A stretch of 64,000 nucleotides of DNA from Actinophytocola sp963729115 (GTDB lineage: Bacteria; Actinomycetota; Actinomycetes; Mycobacteriales; Pseudonocardiaceae). Each line of letters starts with the position of its first letter. Position 1 is the stretch's first letter. The notes beneath the pieces were generated by a model. It did not search any database. It was not told the DNA's origin and saw only the letters and a program-made list of their open reading frames with translations. Below are positions 1 to 9,217 of this stretch, one piece after another. Made by a program: the position numbers and the translations under genes. Location: NCBI GenBank assembly GCA_963729115.1, contig CAVSMR010000003.1, positions 930,001 through 994,000 on the forward strand, read 5' to 3'.

Positions 1-341
1 GCCCACGCGCGGAAGCCGCCCACCAGGTCGGTCGCCCGGGCCAGGCCCAGCGCCCGCAGGTCACGGGCGGCGAGGCTGGACGCGTAGCTCTCGTTGCACA
101 GCACGACGACGAGCGTGTCCTCGGTGAACCCCTCGATGCGGTGCGCGCCGCGCGGGTCGAGCCGCCACTCCAGCACGATCCGCTCGATCGGGACCGAGCC
201 GGGGATCTCGCCCTCGGCCGCCCGGTTGGCTGCCGGCCGGATGTCGACGAACAGCGCGCCGTCGAGCGCCGCCGCCTCCTGCGGGGTCACGCGCGACAGC
301 CCGGCACGGGCCGCGACCAGCACGTCGTCGACGGCACTCAT
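1..341 (-). CDS. Rhodanese-like domain protein (3' end outside window)
   Basis: About 113 codons are visible and the C-terminus runs off the left edge. The protein opens MSAVDDVLVAARAG and reads VDIRPAANRAAEGEIPGSVPIERIV, then a DTLVVVLCNESYASSLAARDL segment. This is the usual rhodanese layout: a 'DxRP' strand, a GxIPGS loop and an active-site loop carrying Cys. Rhodaneses carry sulfur as a cysteine persulfide. The ATG overlaps the stop of the upstream cysteine dioxygenase gene (ATGA, 4 bp), so the two are probably translated together and both may handle cysteine sulfur. That shared role is inferred from the pairing. Confidence 0.85.
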   Translation of the reverse strand, partial: MSAVDDVLVAARAGLSRVTPQEAAALDGALFVDIRPAANRAAEGEIPGSVPIERIVLEWRLDPRGAHRIEGFTEDTLVVVLCNESYASSLAARDLRALGLARATDLVGGFRAW

Positions 342-889
342 GGTTCGATCGGCTCCTTGCTCAGCTCCTCGATCGTCCGCCGCGGGGGCAGGGGCGGGAT
401 CTCGTCGGGGATGTCGGACAGGCTCGCGTACTCGCGGGTGGGCACCAGCGGCGGCGAGTACGCGTGCACGGTGGCCGCCTTCGTGAGGCCGGTGTTCCAC
501 ACCTGGTGCGCCCGCCCGGCACCGAACCCGATCGCCGAGCCGGCCGTGTGGTCGCGGTGGCCGATCGGCTCGCCGGGGTAGCGGAACGTCTCCGCCAGCT
601 CGCCCAGCACCACCGCGAACGCGCCCGACGCGCCGCCGTGGTCGTGCGGCTCGGTGTGCTGGCCCGGCAGCCACGACAGCAGCCACACCTCCACCTCCTC
701 GGTCAGCGCGAGGCGGGCCCACCAGCGCTGCGGGCTGGCGAACCGCACGCGGTCGAGCAGGTCGGTGCCGTGCGCGCCGGCCACCCGGGTCACGAGGTCG
801 CGCAGCCGGTCGGGACTCCACTGTGGACCTTGCGGGCGGACGAGGCCGGCGAGGCTGGGCAGGACGAGATCAGGGGTCAGCGTGGACAC
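338..889 (-). CDS. Cysteine dioxygenase, type I (cupin)
   Basis: This 183-residue protein should oxidise L-cysteine to cysteine sulfinate with a mononuclear non-heme iron. The cupin iron ligands fit the family: H82 and H84 in the PHDH motif and H128 in the GRAHQVWN motif. Tyr144 in HAYSPP matches the conserved active-site tyrosine. The position that forms the Cys-Tyr crosslink in mammals is Gly here, as in known bacterial enzymes. The start is GTG, with GGAG seven bases upstream. It overlaps the downstream rhodanese gene by 4 bp. Thiol dioxygenases acting on other thiols (such as mercaptopropionate) share the fold, so the exact substrate is inferred. Confidence 0.88.
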   Translation of the reverse strand: MSTLTPDLVLPSLAGLVRPQGPQWSPDRLRDLVTRVAGAHGTDLLDRVRFASPQRWWARLALTEEVEVWLLSWLPGQHTEPHDHGGASGAFAVVLGELAETFRYPGEPIGHRDHTAGSAIGFGAGRAHQVWNTGLTKAATVHAYSPPLVPTREYASLSDIPDEIPPLPPRRTIEELSKEPIEP

Positions 890-1036
890 GCGAAGGCTCC
901 GGAAGACAGTTGTACAGGGACCTGGTCAGCGCGCGCGGCAACACGCGCCCGACGCGACGAGGAGCAGGTCCACCGTGCGGTCGCGCCAGCAGTACAACGA
1001 CCGGAACATGGCAGGGATCATCACACGGGCGCGCCG

Positions 1037-1055
1037 TGAGACGCCAACCGTCTCA
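1037..1055 (-). terminator. Short perfect hairpin after glgX
   Basis: A 7-bp perfect inverted repeat (TGAGACG / CGTCTCA) with a 5-nt loop lies about 40 bp past the glgX stop codon. It sits in the 205-bp gap between glgX and cysteine dioxygenase. There is no T-run, which is common for actinobacterial terminators. It could equally be a regulator site upstream of the cysteine dioxygenase gene. Confidence 0.3.
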
Positions 1056-1094
1056 GGTGGTGGTACGGCACCAGGTCCCGTCGAGGAGGGCCTG

Positions 1095-3206
1095 CTAGGC
1101 CGCTCGCGGCGTGCGGAACAGCAGCAGCGTGCGCGGTGGCAGGGTCAGCTTGGTACGTGGCGGAAGTGCCGTGTCGGACGCCGGCGTGCCGCGCGGGGTG
1201 CCGGTGTCCAGCACGGGGACGAACTTCTCACCGAACGCGCCGCCCGGCAGCGTCACCTCGGCCGGCTCGGCGTCCGCGTGCAGCAGCACCAGCCACGAGT
1301 CGTCCGGCACCAGCTCGCCGTCGCGGTCGCGGGACAGCGACGTGGAGCCGTCGACCCACATGCCGATCGTGCGGCGGCCCTCGTCGAACCAGTCGTCGCC
1401 GGTCATCGGCGTGCCGTCGGGCGCGAGCCACACCAGGTCGGTCCGGCCCGTGGTGCTCGGCCGGCCGTCGAAGAACTCCGGCTGGCGCAGCGCGGGCGAG
1501 CCGGCCCGCACGGCGATCACCCGGCGGGCGAACGCGAGCATGTCGGTGGCCCGGTCGGCCGGTGTCCAGTCCACCCAGGACGTCTCGTCGTCCAGGGCGT
1601 ACGGGTTGTTGTTGCCGCCCTGGGTACGCCACAGCTCGTCACCCGCGCACAGCATCGGCGTGCCGGTGGACAGCAGGAGCGTGGCGAGCAGGTTGCGCGC
1701 CTGCCGGTCGCGCATCGCCAGCACCGCCGGGTCGGCGGTCTCGCCTTCGACCCCGCAGTTCCACGAGCGGTTGTCGGTGGTGCCGTCCCGGTTGTGCTCG
1801 CCGTTGGCCTCGTTGTGCTTCTCGTCGTAGGACACCAGGTCGCGCAGCGTGAAGCCGTCGTGCGCGGTGACGAAGTTGATCGACGCCCACGGCCGGCGGG
1901 TGTTGAACGCGTACAGGTCCTCCGAGCCGGACAGCCGGTAGGCGAGGTCGCGCACGCCGACCCGGCCGCGCCAGAAGTCCCGCACCTCGTCCCGGTACCG
2001 GCCGTTCCACTCCGTCCACTGTGGAGCGAACCCGCCCACGCGGTAGCCGTCCCCGGTGGCGTCCCACGGCTCGGCGATCAGCTTGCACCGGGCCAGCACG
2101 GGGTCGGTCGTGATCGCGGTCAGCAGCGGCGCGTTCGGGTCGAACGGGCCGCCGTGCGGGCGGCCGAGCGCGCTCGCGAGGTCGAGGCGGAACCCGTCCA
2201 CGCCGAGCTCCGTGGCGAAGTAGCGCATCGAGTCGGTGACCAGCCGGACCACGGTGGGGGAGGCCGGGTTCAGCGTGTTGCCGCAGCCCGTGATGTCCAC
2301 ATCGGACCCGTTGCGGTCGAGTACGTAGTACGCGGGCGCGTCCAGGCCGCGGTAGGACAGCGTCGGGCCGGCCGCGCCGCCCTCGCCGGTGTGGTTGAAG
2401 ACGACGTCGAGGATGACCTCGATGCCCGCGGCGTGCAGGGCCGCGACCATCGTGCGGAACTCGGCGACCTCGCGGCCCGACTCGCTCGCGTAGGCCTCGT
2501 GCGGGGCGAGGAAGCCGAGTGAGGAGTAGCCCCAGTAATTGTGCCGGCCCGTGCGCAGCAGCGGCGGCTCGTCGACGAAACTGTGCACGGGCAGCAGCTC
2601 GACCGCGGTCACGCCGAGCCGCACGAGGTGGTCGAGGACGGCCGGGTGGGTCAGCCCGAGGTAGGTGCCGCGCTGGTTGGCGGGGACGTCCGGGTGCCGC
2701 TTGGTGAAGCCGCGCACGTGCAGCTCGTAGATCACCGTCTCCTCGAACGGCGTGTCCGGCTTCACCCCGGTGTCCGGCCCGCCCTGCGAGGCGACCACGG
2801 ACAGCGGCACGTGCCCGAGCGAGTCCACGTGCGACGGCCGGCCGGTCATCGGGTCGGCCCGGTAGCCGAGCGTGGCCTCGAGGTCGGTGACGCCGCCGGT
2901 GATGCGCCGGGCGTACGGGTCCACGAGCAGCTTCGCCGGGTTGCAGCGCAGCCCGCGGGCCGGGTCGTACGGGCCGTGCACGCGGTAGCCGTAGCGCTGC
3001 CCCGGGGTGACGCCGGGGACCAGGCCGTGCCAGATGCCGAAGGTCCGCTCGGTCAGGCCGATCCGGTGCTCGGTGCCGTCGTCCTCGATCAGGCACAGGT
3101 CGACGGCGTCCGCGATGGACGACACCACGGCGAACCGCACCCCGCCCGCCTCGGGATGGGCACCGAGCGGGAACGGGTGGCCGGGAAGCACGTGAAGCCG
3201 GGACAT
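1095..3206 (-). CDS. glgX: Glycogen debranching enzyme GlgX (GH13 isoamylase type)
   Basis: At 703 residues this is the usual GlgX/TreX length. An N-terminal CBM48/isoamylase domain (about 10-110) precedes a GH13 barrel. Visible GH13 motifs are DVVFNH (267-272), GVDGFRLDLA with the nucleophile Asp342, KLIAEPWD with the acid/base Glu379, and FVTAHD with Asp450. The family hydrolyses alpha-1,6 branch points of phosphorylase-trimmed glycogen. The start ATG at 3206 is 24 bp after the stop of the preceding gene on the same strand, so glgX may be read through from the type VII-type genes. No other glgX/treXYZ gene is adjacent, but a GT4/GH57 glucan pair lies at 18.3-21.1 kb. Confidence 0.95.
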   Translation of the reverse strand: MSRLHVLPGHPFPLGAHPEAGGVRFAVVSSIADAVDLCLIEDDGTEHRIGLTERTFGIWHGLVPGVTPGQRYGYRVHGPYDPARGLRCNPAKLLVDPYARRITGGVTDLEATLGYRADPMTGRPSHVDSLGHVPLSVVASQGGPDTGVKPDTPFEETVIYELHVRGFTKRHPDVPANQRGTYLGLTHPAVLDHLVRLGVTAVELLPVHSFVDEPPLLRTGRHNYWGYSSLGFLAPHEAYASESGREVAEFRTMVAALHAAGIEVILDVVFNHTGEGGAAGPTLSYRGLDAPAYYVLDRNGSDVDITGCGNTLNPASPTVVRLVTDSMRYFATELGVDGFRLDLASALGRPHGGPFDPNAPLLTAITTDPVLARCKLIAEPWDATGDGYRVGGFAPQWTEWNGRYRDEVRDFWRGRVGVRDLAYRLSGSEDLYAFNTRRPWASINFVTAHDGFTLRDLVSYDEKHNEANGEHNRDGTTDNRSWNCGVEGETADPAVLAMRDRQARNLLATLLLSTGTPMLCAGDELWRTQGGNNNPYALDDETSWVDWTPADRATDMLAFARRVIAVRAGSPALRQPEFFDGRPSTTGRTDLVWLAPDGTPMTGDDWFDEGRRTIGMWVDGSTSLSRDRDGELVPDDSWLVLLHADAEPAEVTLPGGAFGEKFVPVLDTGTPRGTPASDTALPPRTKLTLPPRTLLLFRTPRAA

Positions 3207-3230
3207 CCGTCCATCTTGCCTGCCGCCGGG

Positions 3231-3902
3231 TCAGAGCTGGTACGTGTGCTCCTCGAACGACTCTTCCTCGACCGGCTCGCGCCGGCGCGACCGCCCGGCG
3301 CCCGCGGGCACGGGAGCCGGCTCCGGCGCCTCGGGCATGTCGGGCACGTCGGGTGCGTCGTCGGCCTGCGCCGAGGTGACCAGCCGCGCGAACAGCTCCT
3401 GGTGCGCCGCCCACCCGTGCGTGGACGGGCAGGCCAGCGTCAGCAGCAGCATCCGGCCCGAGCCCGGCTCGGGGATGAACGCCTGCAGCTGGATCGTCAG
3501 CGCGCGCCGCTCCCTGGCCTGCTCCACGCCGGGCACCCGCTGCGCGATGACCGCCGGGCCGAGCCCGGTCTCCAGCGCCACGGTCTCGCGCACGTCCGGC
3601 CCGCCGACGTCCTCCATCGCGTCCCGCAGCGACTCGGCGGTGTCCGGGTCCCAGCTCGGCGGCACCTCGAGCACGACGCCGGTCAGCACGGCCGGCGCCG
3701 CGTCCGGCGGCGTCACGACCGCCATCAGGAACGCGCCCTCGCGCAGGGCCGTCTCCACGGCCTCGCTCGCGATGGGCTCCAGGTCCGCGGCCGACGCGGG
3801 CAGGTCGCGCAGCTCGCCGAGGATCGCGGCGAACTCGCGGATCGCGCGCGGCGGGTCGTCCACCGGGATCCGGCGGACGGTGTCGGGAATGGCCAGGCGC
3901 AT
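3231..3902 (-). CDS. Hypothetical protein in type VII-type gene run
   Basis: This 223-residue soluble protein has no signal peptide or membrane segment. Residues about 1-175 look like one alpha/beta domain, with segments such as REGAFLMAVVTPPD, TGVVLEVPPSWD and GRMLLLTLACPSTHGWAAHQELF. The tail is Pro/Glu-rich and acidic (PDMPEAPEPAPVPAG, EEESFEEHTYQL). I do not recognise the family. The gene starts 6 bp after the stop of the putative type VII-exported protein upstream, so a role as a partner or chaperone of those exported proteins is a reasonable guess. It rests on context only. Confidence 0.72.
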   Translation of the reverse strand: MRLAIPDTVRRIPVDDPPRAIREFAAILGELRDLPASAADLEPIASEAVETALREGAFLMAVVTPPDAAPAVLTGVVLEVPPSWDPDTAESLRDAMEDVGGPDVRETVALETGLGPAVIAQRVPGVEQARERRALTIQLQAFIPEPGSGRMLLLTLACPSTHGWAAHQELFARLVTSAQADDAPDVPDMPEAPEPAPVPAGAGRSRRREPVEEESFEEHTYQL

Positions 3903-3908
3903 CGGGGC

Positions 3909-5192
3909 CTACTTCTTGTTTCGTTCGTTCAGCTCGTCGCGGACGGCGTTGACCACGGCGTTCTCGGCCGCGTCGCCGCGCGGGTTGGCGAGCAGCTTCA
4001 GCGCCTCCAGCTCGCGCTTGTCGGCCGCGGACAGGTGACCGCCACTGGCCTCGATCGTGCGCACCGTGGCGTCCACGGAGTTGCTGTACGCCTCGCCGGC
4101 GAGCTTGGCGTCGCCCTTGAGCACCGAGGCGGTGCCGTCGGTCGCGGCCTTGAGCTTGAGGCCGTCGCGCAGCGAGCCGGTCTGCCGCGCGTACCTGCTG
4201 GTCTCGGCCACGTCCTGGGCGAGCTTGGGCAGGCCGCCGGTGGTGAAGCCGTCCTTGGCGCCGCTGACCACGCCCTTGCCGCCCTGCGCGAGCCGGGTCG
4301 AGCCGATCACCGGGCGGGCCAGGCCCTTGGCCCCGGCGACCGCGGCTGACGTGTAGGTGCGGCCGGGGATCACGGTCAGCGCGAGCGAGAGGTTGCTCGG
4401 CGCGTTGCGCGAGCCCGCGATCCGCTGGCCGATGCCCGACAGCGCGGCCACCCCGGCGGTGCCGGCGGACACGGTGCCGAGCACGGCCGCGGCGGGCGCG
4501 CCCACACCGGTGAGCGCGAGCCCGGCGGCCGCGGCGGCGGTGGCCGCGGAGACGATGCCGGACACCTTCGACACGCCGTCCAGCGTCTGCACGTACCAGG
4601 AGTCGTTCTCCGGCTTGAACGCGTCGTCGGAGCCGGAGCGGATGCCGTCCGCGGCGGCGTTGGCCTCCCGCAGGTGCTTGGCCTCGAGCCGTTTCGCGTC
4701 GTCGATGACCTGCTGGAGGGCCGCGTCGAGGTCGGCCGCCTTGTCCACGGCCCCGAGGAAGGTGTTGTACCGGGCGTCGTACTGCGGGCTGCTCGCGTCG
4801 CGCGGGATGGCGCCGGCGGCGGAGGTGACCGCGTCGTTGGCCGACTCGATCTGCTGCTTGAGCTTGCGCGCCTTGTCCTCCAGGTCCTCGGCCTTGTCCT
4901 GGTTGGCCTTCATCTGGGCGCCCCACTTGGCGAGCGCCTCGGCGGCCTTGCCCATGGCCTCCGCGCCCTTGCCCAGGCCCTGCGGCAGGTCGTCGCCGTG
5001 GTCGCTGAACTCCTCCGCCGCGCTGCCGCCCCAATCGGCGTCGTCGGTGATCTTGGCGGCCTCCTCCAGGCGGGGGAGGGTCGCGGCGATCGTGCGCAGC
5101 GCGCGGGACATGGACATCAGGACGGCCTGCACGGACCCGGTCTCGCCCGGGGTCGGGTCGAACCCGAGGGCGGGGAAGCTGCGACCGCTCAC
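3909..5192 (-). CDS. Putative type VII-secreted protein with N-terminal secretion-signal domain
   Basis: This 427-residue protein opens with a FPALGFDPTPGETGSVQAV motif. Long helices follow (about 20-140), including a charged coiled-coil stretch around KANQDKAEDLEDKARKLKQQIESAND. That arrangement is the signal domain seen on actinobacterial type VII substrates. Residues about 215-265 are Ala/Gly-rich and hydrophobic (VSAATAAAAAGLALTGVGAPAA) and could insert in a membrane. The Lys-rich C-terminal third has no toxin motif I recognise. Its ATG overlaps the stop of the EspC-like gene upstream by 4 bp. The 641-residue gene at 5563-7488 starts with the same FPGLGFDPAPG motif, so the two look like paralogues at the N-terminus. 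Confidence 0.8.
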   Translation of the reverse strand: MSGRSFPALGFDPTPGETGSVQAVLMSMSRALRTIAATLPRLEEAAKITDDADWGGSAAEEFSDHGDDLPQGLGKGAEAMGKAAEALAKWGAQMKANQDKAEDLEDKARKLKQQIESANDAVTSAAGAIPRDASSPQYDARYNTFLGAVDKAADLDAALQQVIDDAKRLEAKHLREANAAADGIRSGSDDAFKPENDSWYVQTLDGVSKVSGIVSAATAAAAAGLALTGVGAPAAAVLGTVSAGTAGVAALSGIGQRIAGSRNAPSNLSLALTVIPGRTYTSAAVAGAKGLARPVIGSTRLAQGGKGVVSGAKDGFTTGGLPKLAQDVAETSRYARQTGSLRDGLKLKAATDGTASVLKGDAKLAGEAYSNSVDATVRTIEASGGHLSAADKRELEALKLLANPRGDAAENAVVNAVRDELNERNKK

Positions 5193-5563
5193 GGCTTGCC
5201 CCCACGCTGCTCGGCCAGCGTCACGACGGCCGCGCCACGGAGCACGTTCATCTGCTCCTCGACGACCTGCTGGTTCGCGAGGTCACGCATGCGCGTCTCC
5301 GCGGCGTCCTCGAGGGTCTGGTAGTTCGACAGGGCGTTGCGGACGTTCTCCGCCGTCTTGTCGATCTTGTCACGCATGTCGCCGAGGTTGTCCGACCACT
5401 GCTGCATGACCTCGCCGACCGCGGCGCTGATCTCGCCCGGCCCGAGGTCGCAGCCCTGGTCGCCGAGCACCCCGACCACGCTCGCGACCTCGTCGGCACA
5501 GGCGTTCAGCTCGCCGACCCGTGCGGCGAGCCCCGCCTCGTCGACGACGTAGCCCTCTCCCAT
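5189..5563 (-). CDS. EspC-like / WXG100-superfamily small protein
   Basis: This 124-residue, almost wholly helical protein has MQQWSDNLGDMRDKID near its middle. It resembles the EspC/DUF2580 family, in which a helical hairpin is exported through ESX-type systems. There is no signal peptide. It sits between two larger putative type VII substrates. Its ATG shares one base with the TGA of the upstream gene (TGATG), and its own stop overlaps the next start by 4 bp. Tight coupling between two LGFDP-type proteins suggests it is their co-exported partner. No ESX core genes (EccB/C/D/E, MycP) are in the window, so any secretion machine must be encoded elsewhere. Confidence 0.75.
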   Translation of the reverse strand: MGEGYVVDEAGLAARVGELNACADEVASVVGVLGDQGCDLGPGEISAAVGEVMQQWSDNLGDMRDKIDKTAENVRNALSNYQTLEDAAETRMRDLANQQVVEEQMNVLRGAAVVTLAEQRGGKP

Positions 5564-7488
5564 CAGCTCCTCCTCGGCTGTCGTGCTTCGTGTTCAGTAG
5601 ACGGTGCCGGGCCCGCCGCGGGTAATGGTGCTGCGCACCCGGGCAAGCGGCTCGCACAGGGGGACAAACCGGTGAGGAAGAGCGGCTCGGTGCCGCCTCC
5701 CGGCTTGATGAGTACCAGAATCGGCCGCGCTTCGTGGCGGGTCAGCAGATACGCCCGCAGACCGGCCGCCCGCTCCGCGCGCCGGCCCGCCTCGCCGGGC
5801 AGGCCGATCATGGCCGCGGCGAGGTCGGAGTCGGCGTCGCGGCCCTTGCCCGGCACCTGGGCCGGCTGGCCGGAACCGGGCCCCTGCTGGCGCAGCGCCG
5901 GGTCGGCGCCGGTGACCCGGCCGGGCTCGAGGCCGCGCCCGGTGTCCAGCCCGGTGGCCCGGCCGCCGTCCAGCGGCTGGACTCCCGGCCCGCGCGCGCC
6001 GTCGTAGCCGCGGGGGCCGTCGGTGACCCGGTCGGCGCCGCGCCCGGCGTCCGGGCCGGGCCGGGCCGGGTCGGCGGCGGCGCGCCCCGGGTCCGGGGCG
6101 TCCGGCGGGGCGGCGGGCTGGACGGCCTGCTCGACGGTCGCGCCGATCGGCCGGTCCGCGAGGCCCGGTGCCGGTGGGGGCGCCGGTGGGGCGGGCGCGG
6201 GCTGCGGCGGCGGGGCGCCGGCGGGGGAGCTGCCGCCGGCGCCTGCATGCGGGCCGGCTGGGGCGGCCGTACCCGCGTGCCCGCCCGGTCCACCGGCCGG
6301 CCCGCCCAGGGCGGCGTGCCCCCCGAGCCGGTCGGGGCCGTGCGCCGCGCCGCCGCGCCCGCTGGTCTCCGCCTCCGGTCGCGCGTGCGGCTCGTGGCCC
6401 TCCGGCCGGACCGGCGCCACACCCCGGGCGGCGCCGCCGGTCCGCTCCGGCACGGCGGCGGGCCGCGCCTGGACCTCGTGGCGTACGGCGTCGCGTACGT
6501 GCGGCGCCGGGCGCGCGGGCTCACCACCCGTCTCGACCTGGACCGGCCGGCCGGGCAGGGGGCCGGCCGGCCGGTCCAGGCCGTGGGGGAGCTGTCCGGA
6601 GAGCGCGGGGGAGGTGGCGGTGTCGGGGAGTGGGCGGACCGGGAGCTGGTCCAGCGGGGTGCGCACCGGGGCCGCCGTGCCGGTGTCCAGCCAGCCCGCC
6701 GGTGCGGTGCCGTCCGGCAGCAGCGGCAGCGCGGGCAGGTGGGGCACGGCCGTGCCGTCCGAACCGACCGGCAGCACGCCGGGCAGCAGGTCCGGCCGTC
6801 CGGGGAGCGGCAGGTCGAGGCCGGGCAGGAGCGGGACCGGACCACCCGGCAGGTCCGGGAGCCCGAGGCCCACCTGCCCCGGGAGCCCGGGCCATCCCTC
6901 TTCGCCGGGCAGGTCCGGGCCCGTCACCGGCCACCCGGCCGGCGCGGGAACCGGGGGCCACACCGGCGAGACCAGGCCGGCCGCGAGGTCACCGGTCCAG
7001 CGGGTCACCTGGCCGGACAGCTGCGCGGCGGACTCGGCGGGCCAGCCGGCCGCCGCACCGGAGCGGACCGCGGCCGCCGCCTCGGCGGCCTGGCGCACGT
7101 GCCGGGCCCGCAGCCGCTGCGCCAGGTCCAGCACGCGCGCGAGCTCGTCCGCGGCCTCCGGGTTCCCGCGCAGCGACCGGGCGCGCGACTCCAGCTCCTC
7201 GGCCTCCCGCTGGTTCGCCACCAGCCGCGACTGCCACGCCGACACCGCCCGCGACACCGACCGCAACGCCGACACGGCGTCGGTCAGCCCGCCGGCCAGC
7301 CCGGTCGTGCCCGTGCGGAACGCCGACGCGGCGCCACCGCGCCACGAGCCCGCCCGGGCGGCCCGGCGCAATCCGTCGGCCGACCCGTCGACCACCGACG
7401 AGACGTGCGCGAGCCGGGCGAGCACCGCCTCGGCGTCCGGCACCGAGCCGGGGGCCGGATCGAAGCCCAGACCAGGGAATGTCCGCAT
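5563..7488 (-). CDS. Large Pro/Gly-rich putative type VII-secreted protein
   Basis: The frame is open far upstream, but I start it at ATG 7488 because the protein then begins MRTFPGLGFDPAPG, matching its neighbour's SFPALGFDPTPG. Length is 641 residues. Residues 1-165 form the helical signal-like region with a coiled coil (ANQREAEELESRARSLR). Residues about 180-560 are low-complexity and rich in Pro, Gly, Ala and Arg. About 560-610 return to ordered sequence (AYLLTRHEARPILVLIKPGG). It heads a four-gene run with 1-4 bp overlaps or small gaps, transcribed divergently from an ABC ATPase 108 bp away. The low-complexity middle is extremely GC-rich, so single-base errors there could change the frame. 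The function is unknown. Confidence 0.68.
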   Translation of the reverse strand: MRTFPGLGFDPAPGSVPDAEAVLARLAHVSSVVDGSADGLRRAARAGSWRGGAASAFRTGTTGLAGGLTDAVSALRSVSRAVSAWQSRLVANQREAEELESRARSLRGNPEAADELARVLDLAQRLRARHVRQAAEAAAAVRSGAAAGWPAESAAQLSGQVTRWTGDLAAGLVSPVWPPVPAPAGWPVTGPDLPGEEGWPGLPGQVGLGLPDLPGGPVPLLPGLDLPLPGRPDLLPGVLPVGSDGTAVPHLPALPLLPDGTAPAGWLDTGTAAPVRTPLDQLPVRPLPDTATSPALSGQLPHGLDRPAGPLPGRPVQVETGGEPARPAPHVRDAVRHEVQARPAAVPERTGGAARGVAPVRPEGHEPHARPEAETSGRGGAAHGPDRLGGHAALGGPAGGPGGHAGTAAPAGPHAGAGGSSPAGAPPPQPAPAPPAPPPAPGLADRPIGATVEQAVQPAAPPDAPDPGRAAADPARPGPDAGRGADRVTDGPRGYDGARGPGVQPLDGGRATGLDTGRGLEPGRVTGADPALRQQGPGSGQPAQVPGKGRDADSDLAAAMIGLPGEAGRRAERAAGLRAYLLTRHEARPILVLIKPGGGTEPLFLTGLSPCASRLPGCAAPLPAAGPAPSTEHEARQPRRS

Positions 7489-7596
7489 GTGCACCCGGCG
7501 AGTCAACCGGGACCGGACCGGGCCGGGGAACCGCCGCTGCGCACGGAGGCAAACCGAGGGCACGGGCGCGCAAAGCCTGATGTTGAATAGGGCACC

Positions 7597-8400
7597 GTGA
7601 CGGAACTGGACGATCTGGTCGTGCACATGTCCGGCGTCGGGGTCCGGCGTGGCACCACCCACCTGCTCGCCGGCGTGGACTGGAGCGTCGAGCTCGACGA
7701 GCGGTGGGTGATCCTCGGCGCGAACGGGGCGGGCAAGACGACGCTGCTCCGCCTCGCCGCGGCCGAGCTGCATCCCAGCACCGGCGAGGTGCACGTGCTC
7801 GGTGAGCGCCTCGGCCGGGTCGACGTGTTCGAGCTGCGCACCCGCATCGGCTTCTGCTCCGCGGCGCTGCTCGCCCGCGTGCCACCGCGCGAGCGGGTCC
7901 TCGACATCGTGGTCAGCGCCGGCTACGCCATCCTCGGCCGCTGGCGGGAGGACTACGAGCAGCTCGACACCGGCCGCGCGCAGGAGCTGTGCAAGTCGCT
8001 CGGCATCGGCCACCTCACCGACCGCGAGTTCGGCACCCTGTCCGAGGGCGAGCGCAAGCGCACGCTGATCGCCCGCGCGCTGATGACCGACCCCGAGCTG
8101 CTGCTGCTCGACGAGCCCGCGGCGGGCCTGGACCTCGGCGGCCGCGAGGACCTCGTCGCCCGGCTCACCGACCTGGCCCGCGACGCGGACGCACCCGCGA
8201 CGATCCTCGTCACCCACCACGTCGAGGAGATCCCGCCCGGCTTCACCCACCTGCTGCTCGTCCGCGACGGCGGCGTCGTCGCGCAGGGCCTGCTCGACGA
8301 CGTGCTGACCAGCGAGAACCTCTCGGCCGCGTTCGGCCAGGAGCTGGACCTGGAGCACATCGGCGACCGGTACTTCGCACGCCGCCGGACGTCGGACTAA
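7597..8400 (+). CDS. Stand-alone ABC transporter ATP-binding protein
   Basis: This 267-residue ATPase has all the nucleotide-binding motifs: Walker A GANGAGKTT (41-49), signature LSEGER (148-153), Walker B LLLLDEP (168-174) and the switch histidine in LVTHH. It has no membrane segments and no permease gene alongside. That resembles ModF/YlmA-type soluble ABC proteins rather than a normal import or export module. It could serve a distant permease or act off-membrane. It starts with GTG and is divergent from the type VII-type genes. The next gene follows after 37 bp with its own strong ribosome site. Confidence 0.88.
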   Translation: MTELDDLVVHMSGVGVRRGTTHLLAGVDWSVELDERWVILGANGAGKTTLLRLAAAELHPSTGEVHVLGERLGRVDVFELRTRIGFCSAALLARVPPRERVLDIVVSAGYAILGRWREDYEQLDTGRAQELCKSLGIGHLTDREFGTLSEGERKRTLIARALMTDPELLLLDEPAAGLDLGGREDLVARLTDLARDADAPATILVTHHVEEIPPGFTHLLLVRDGGVVAQGLLDDVLTSENLSAAFGQELDLEHIGDRYFARRRTSD

Positions 8401-8437
8401 GTTGTCCCGAAGTGACTGACGAGTAGGAGGCAGCGAC

Positions 8438-9206
<769 letters not shown>

Positions 9207-9217
<11 letters not shown>

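Noticed and set aside
1639..5205. A 1188-codon open frame on the minus strand across glgX and the type VII-type genes
   Set aside because: It is an out-of-frame shadow produced by very high GC. Its product is an Arg/Gly/Ala-rich string, and the true frames carry recognisable domains.
5734..7590. Long plus-strand frame opposite the Pro/Gly-rich protein
   Set aside because: It is low-complexity antisense. The minus-strand frame has the LGFDP signal and coupled neighbours.
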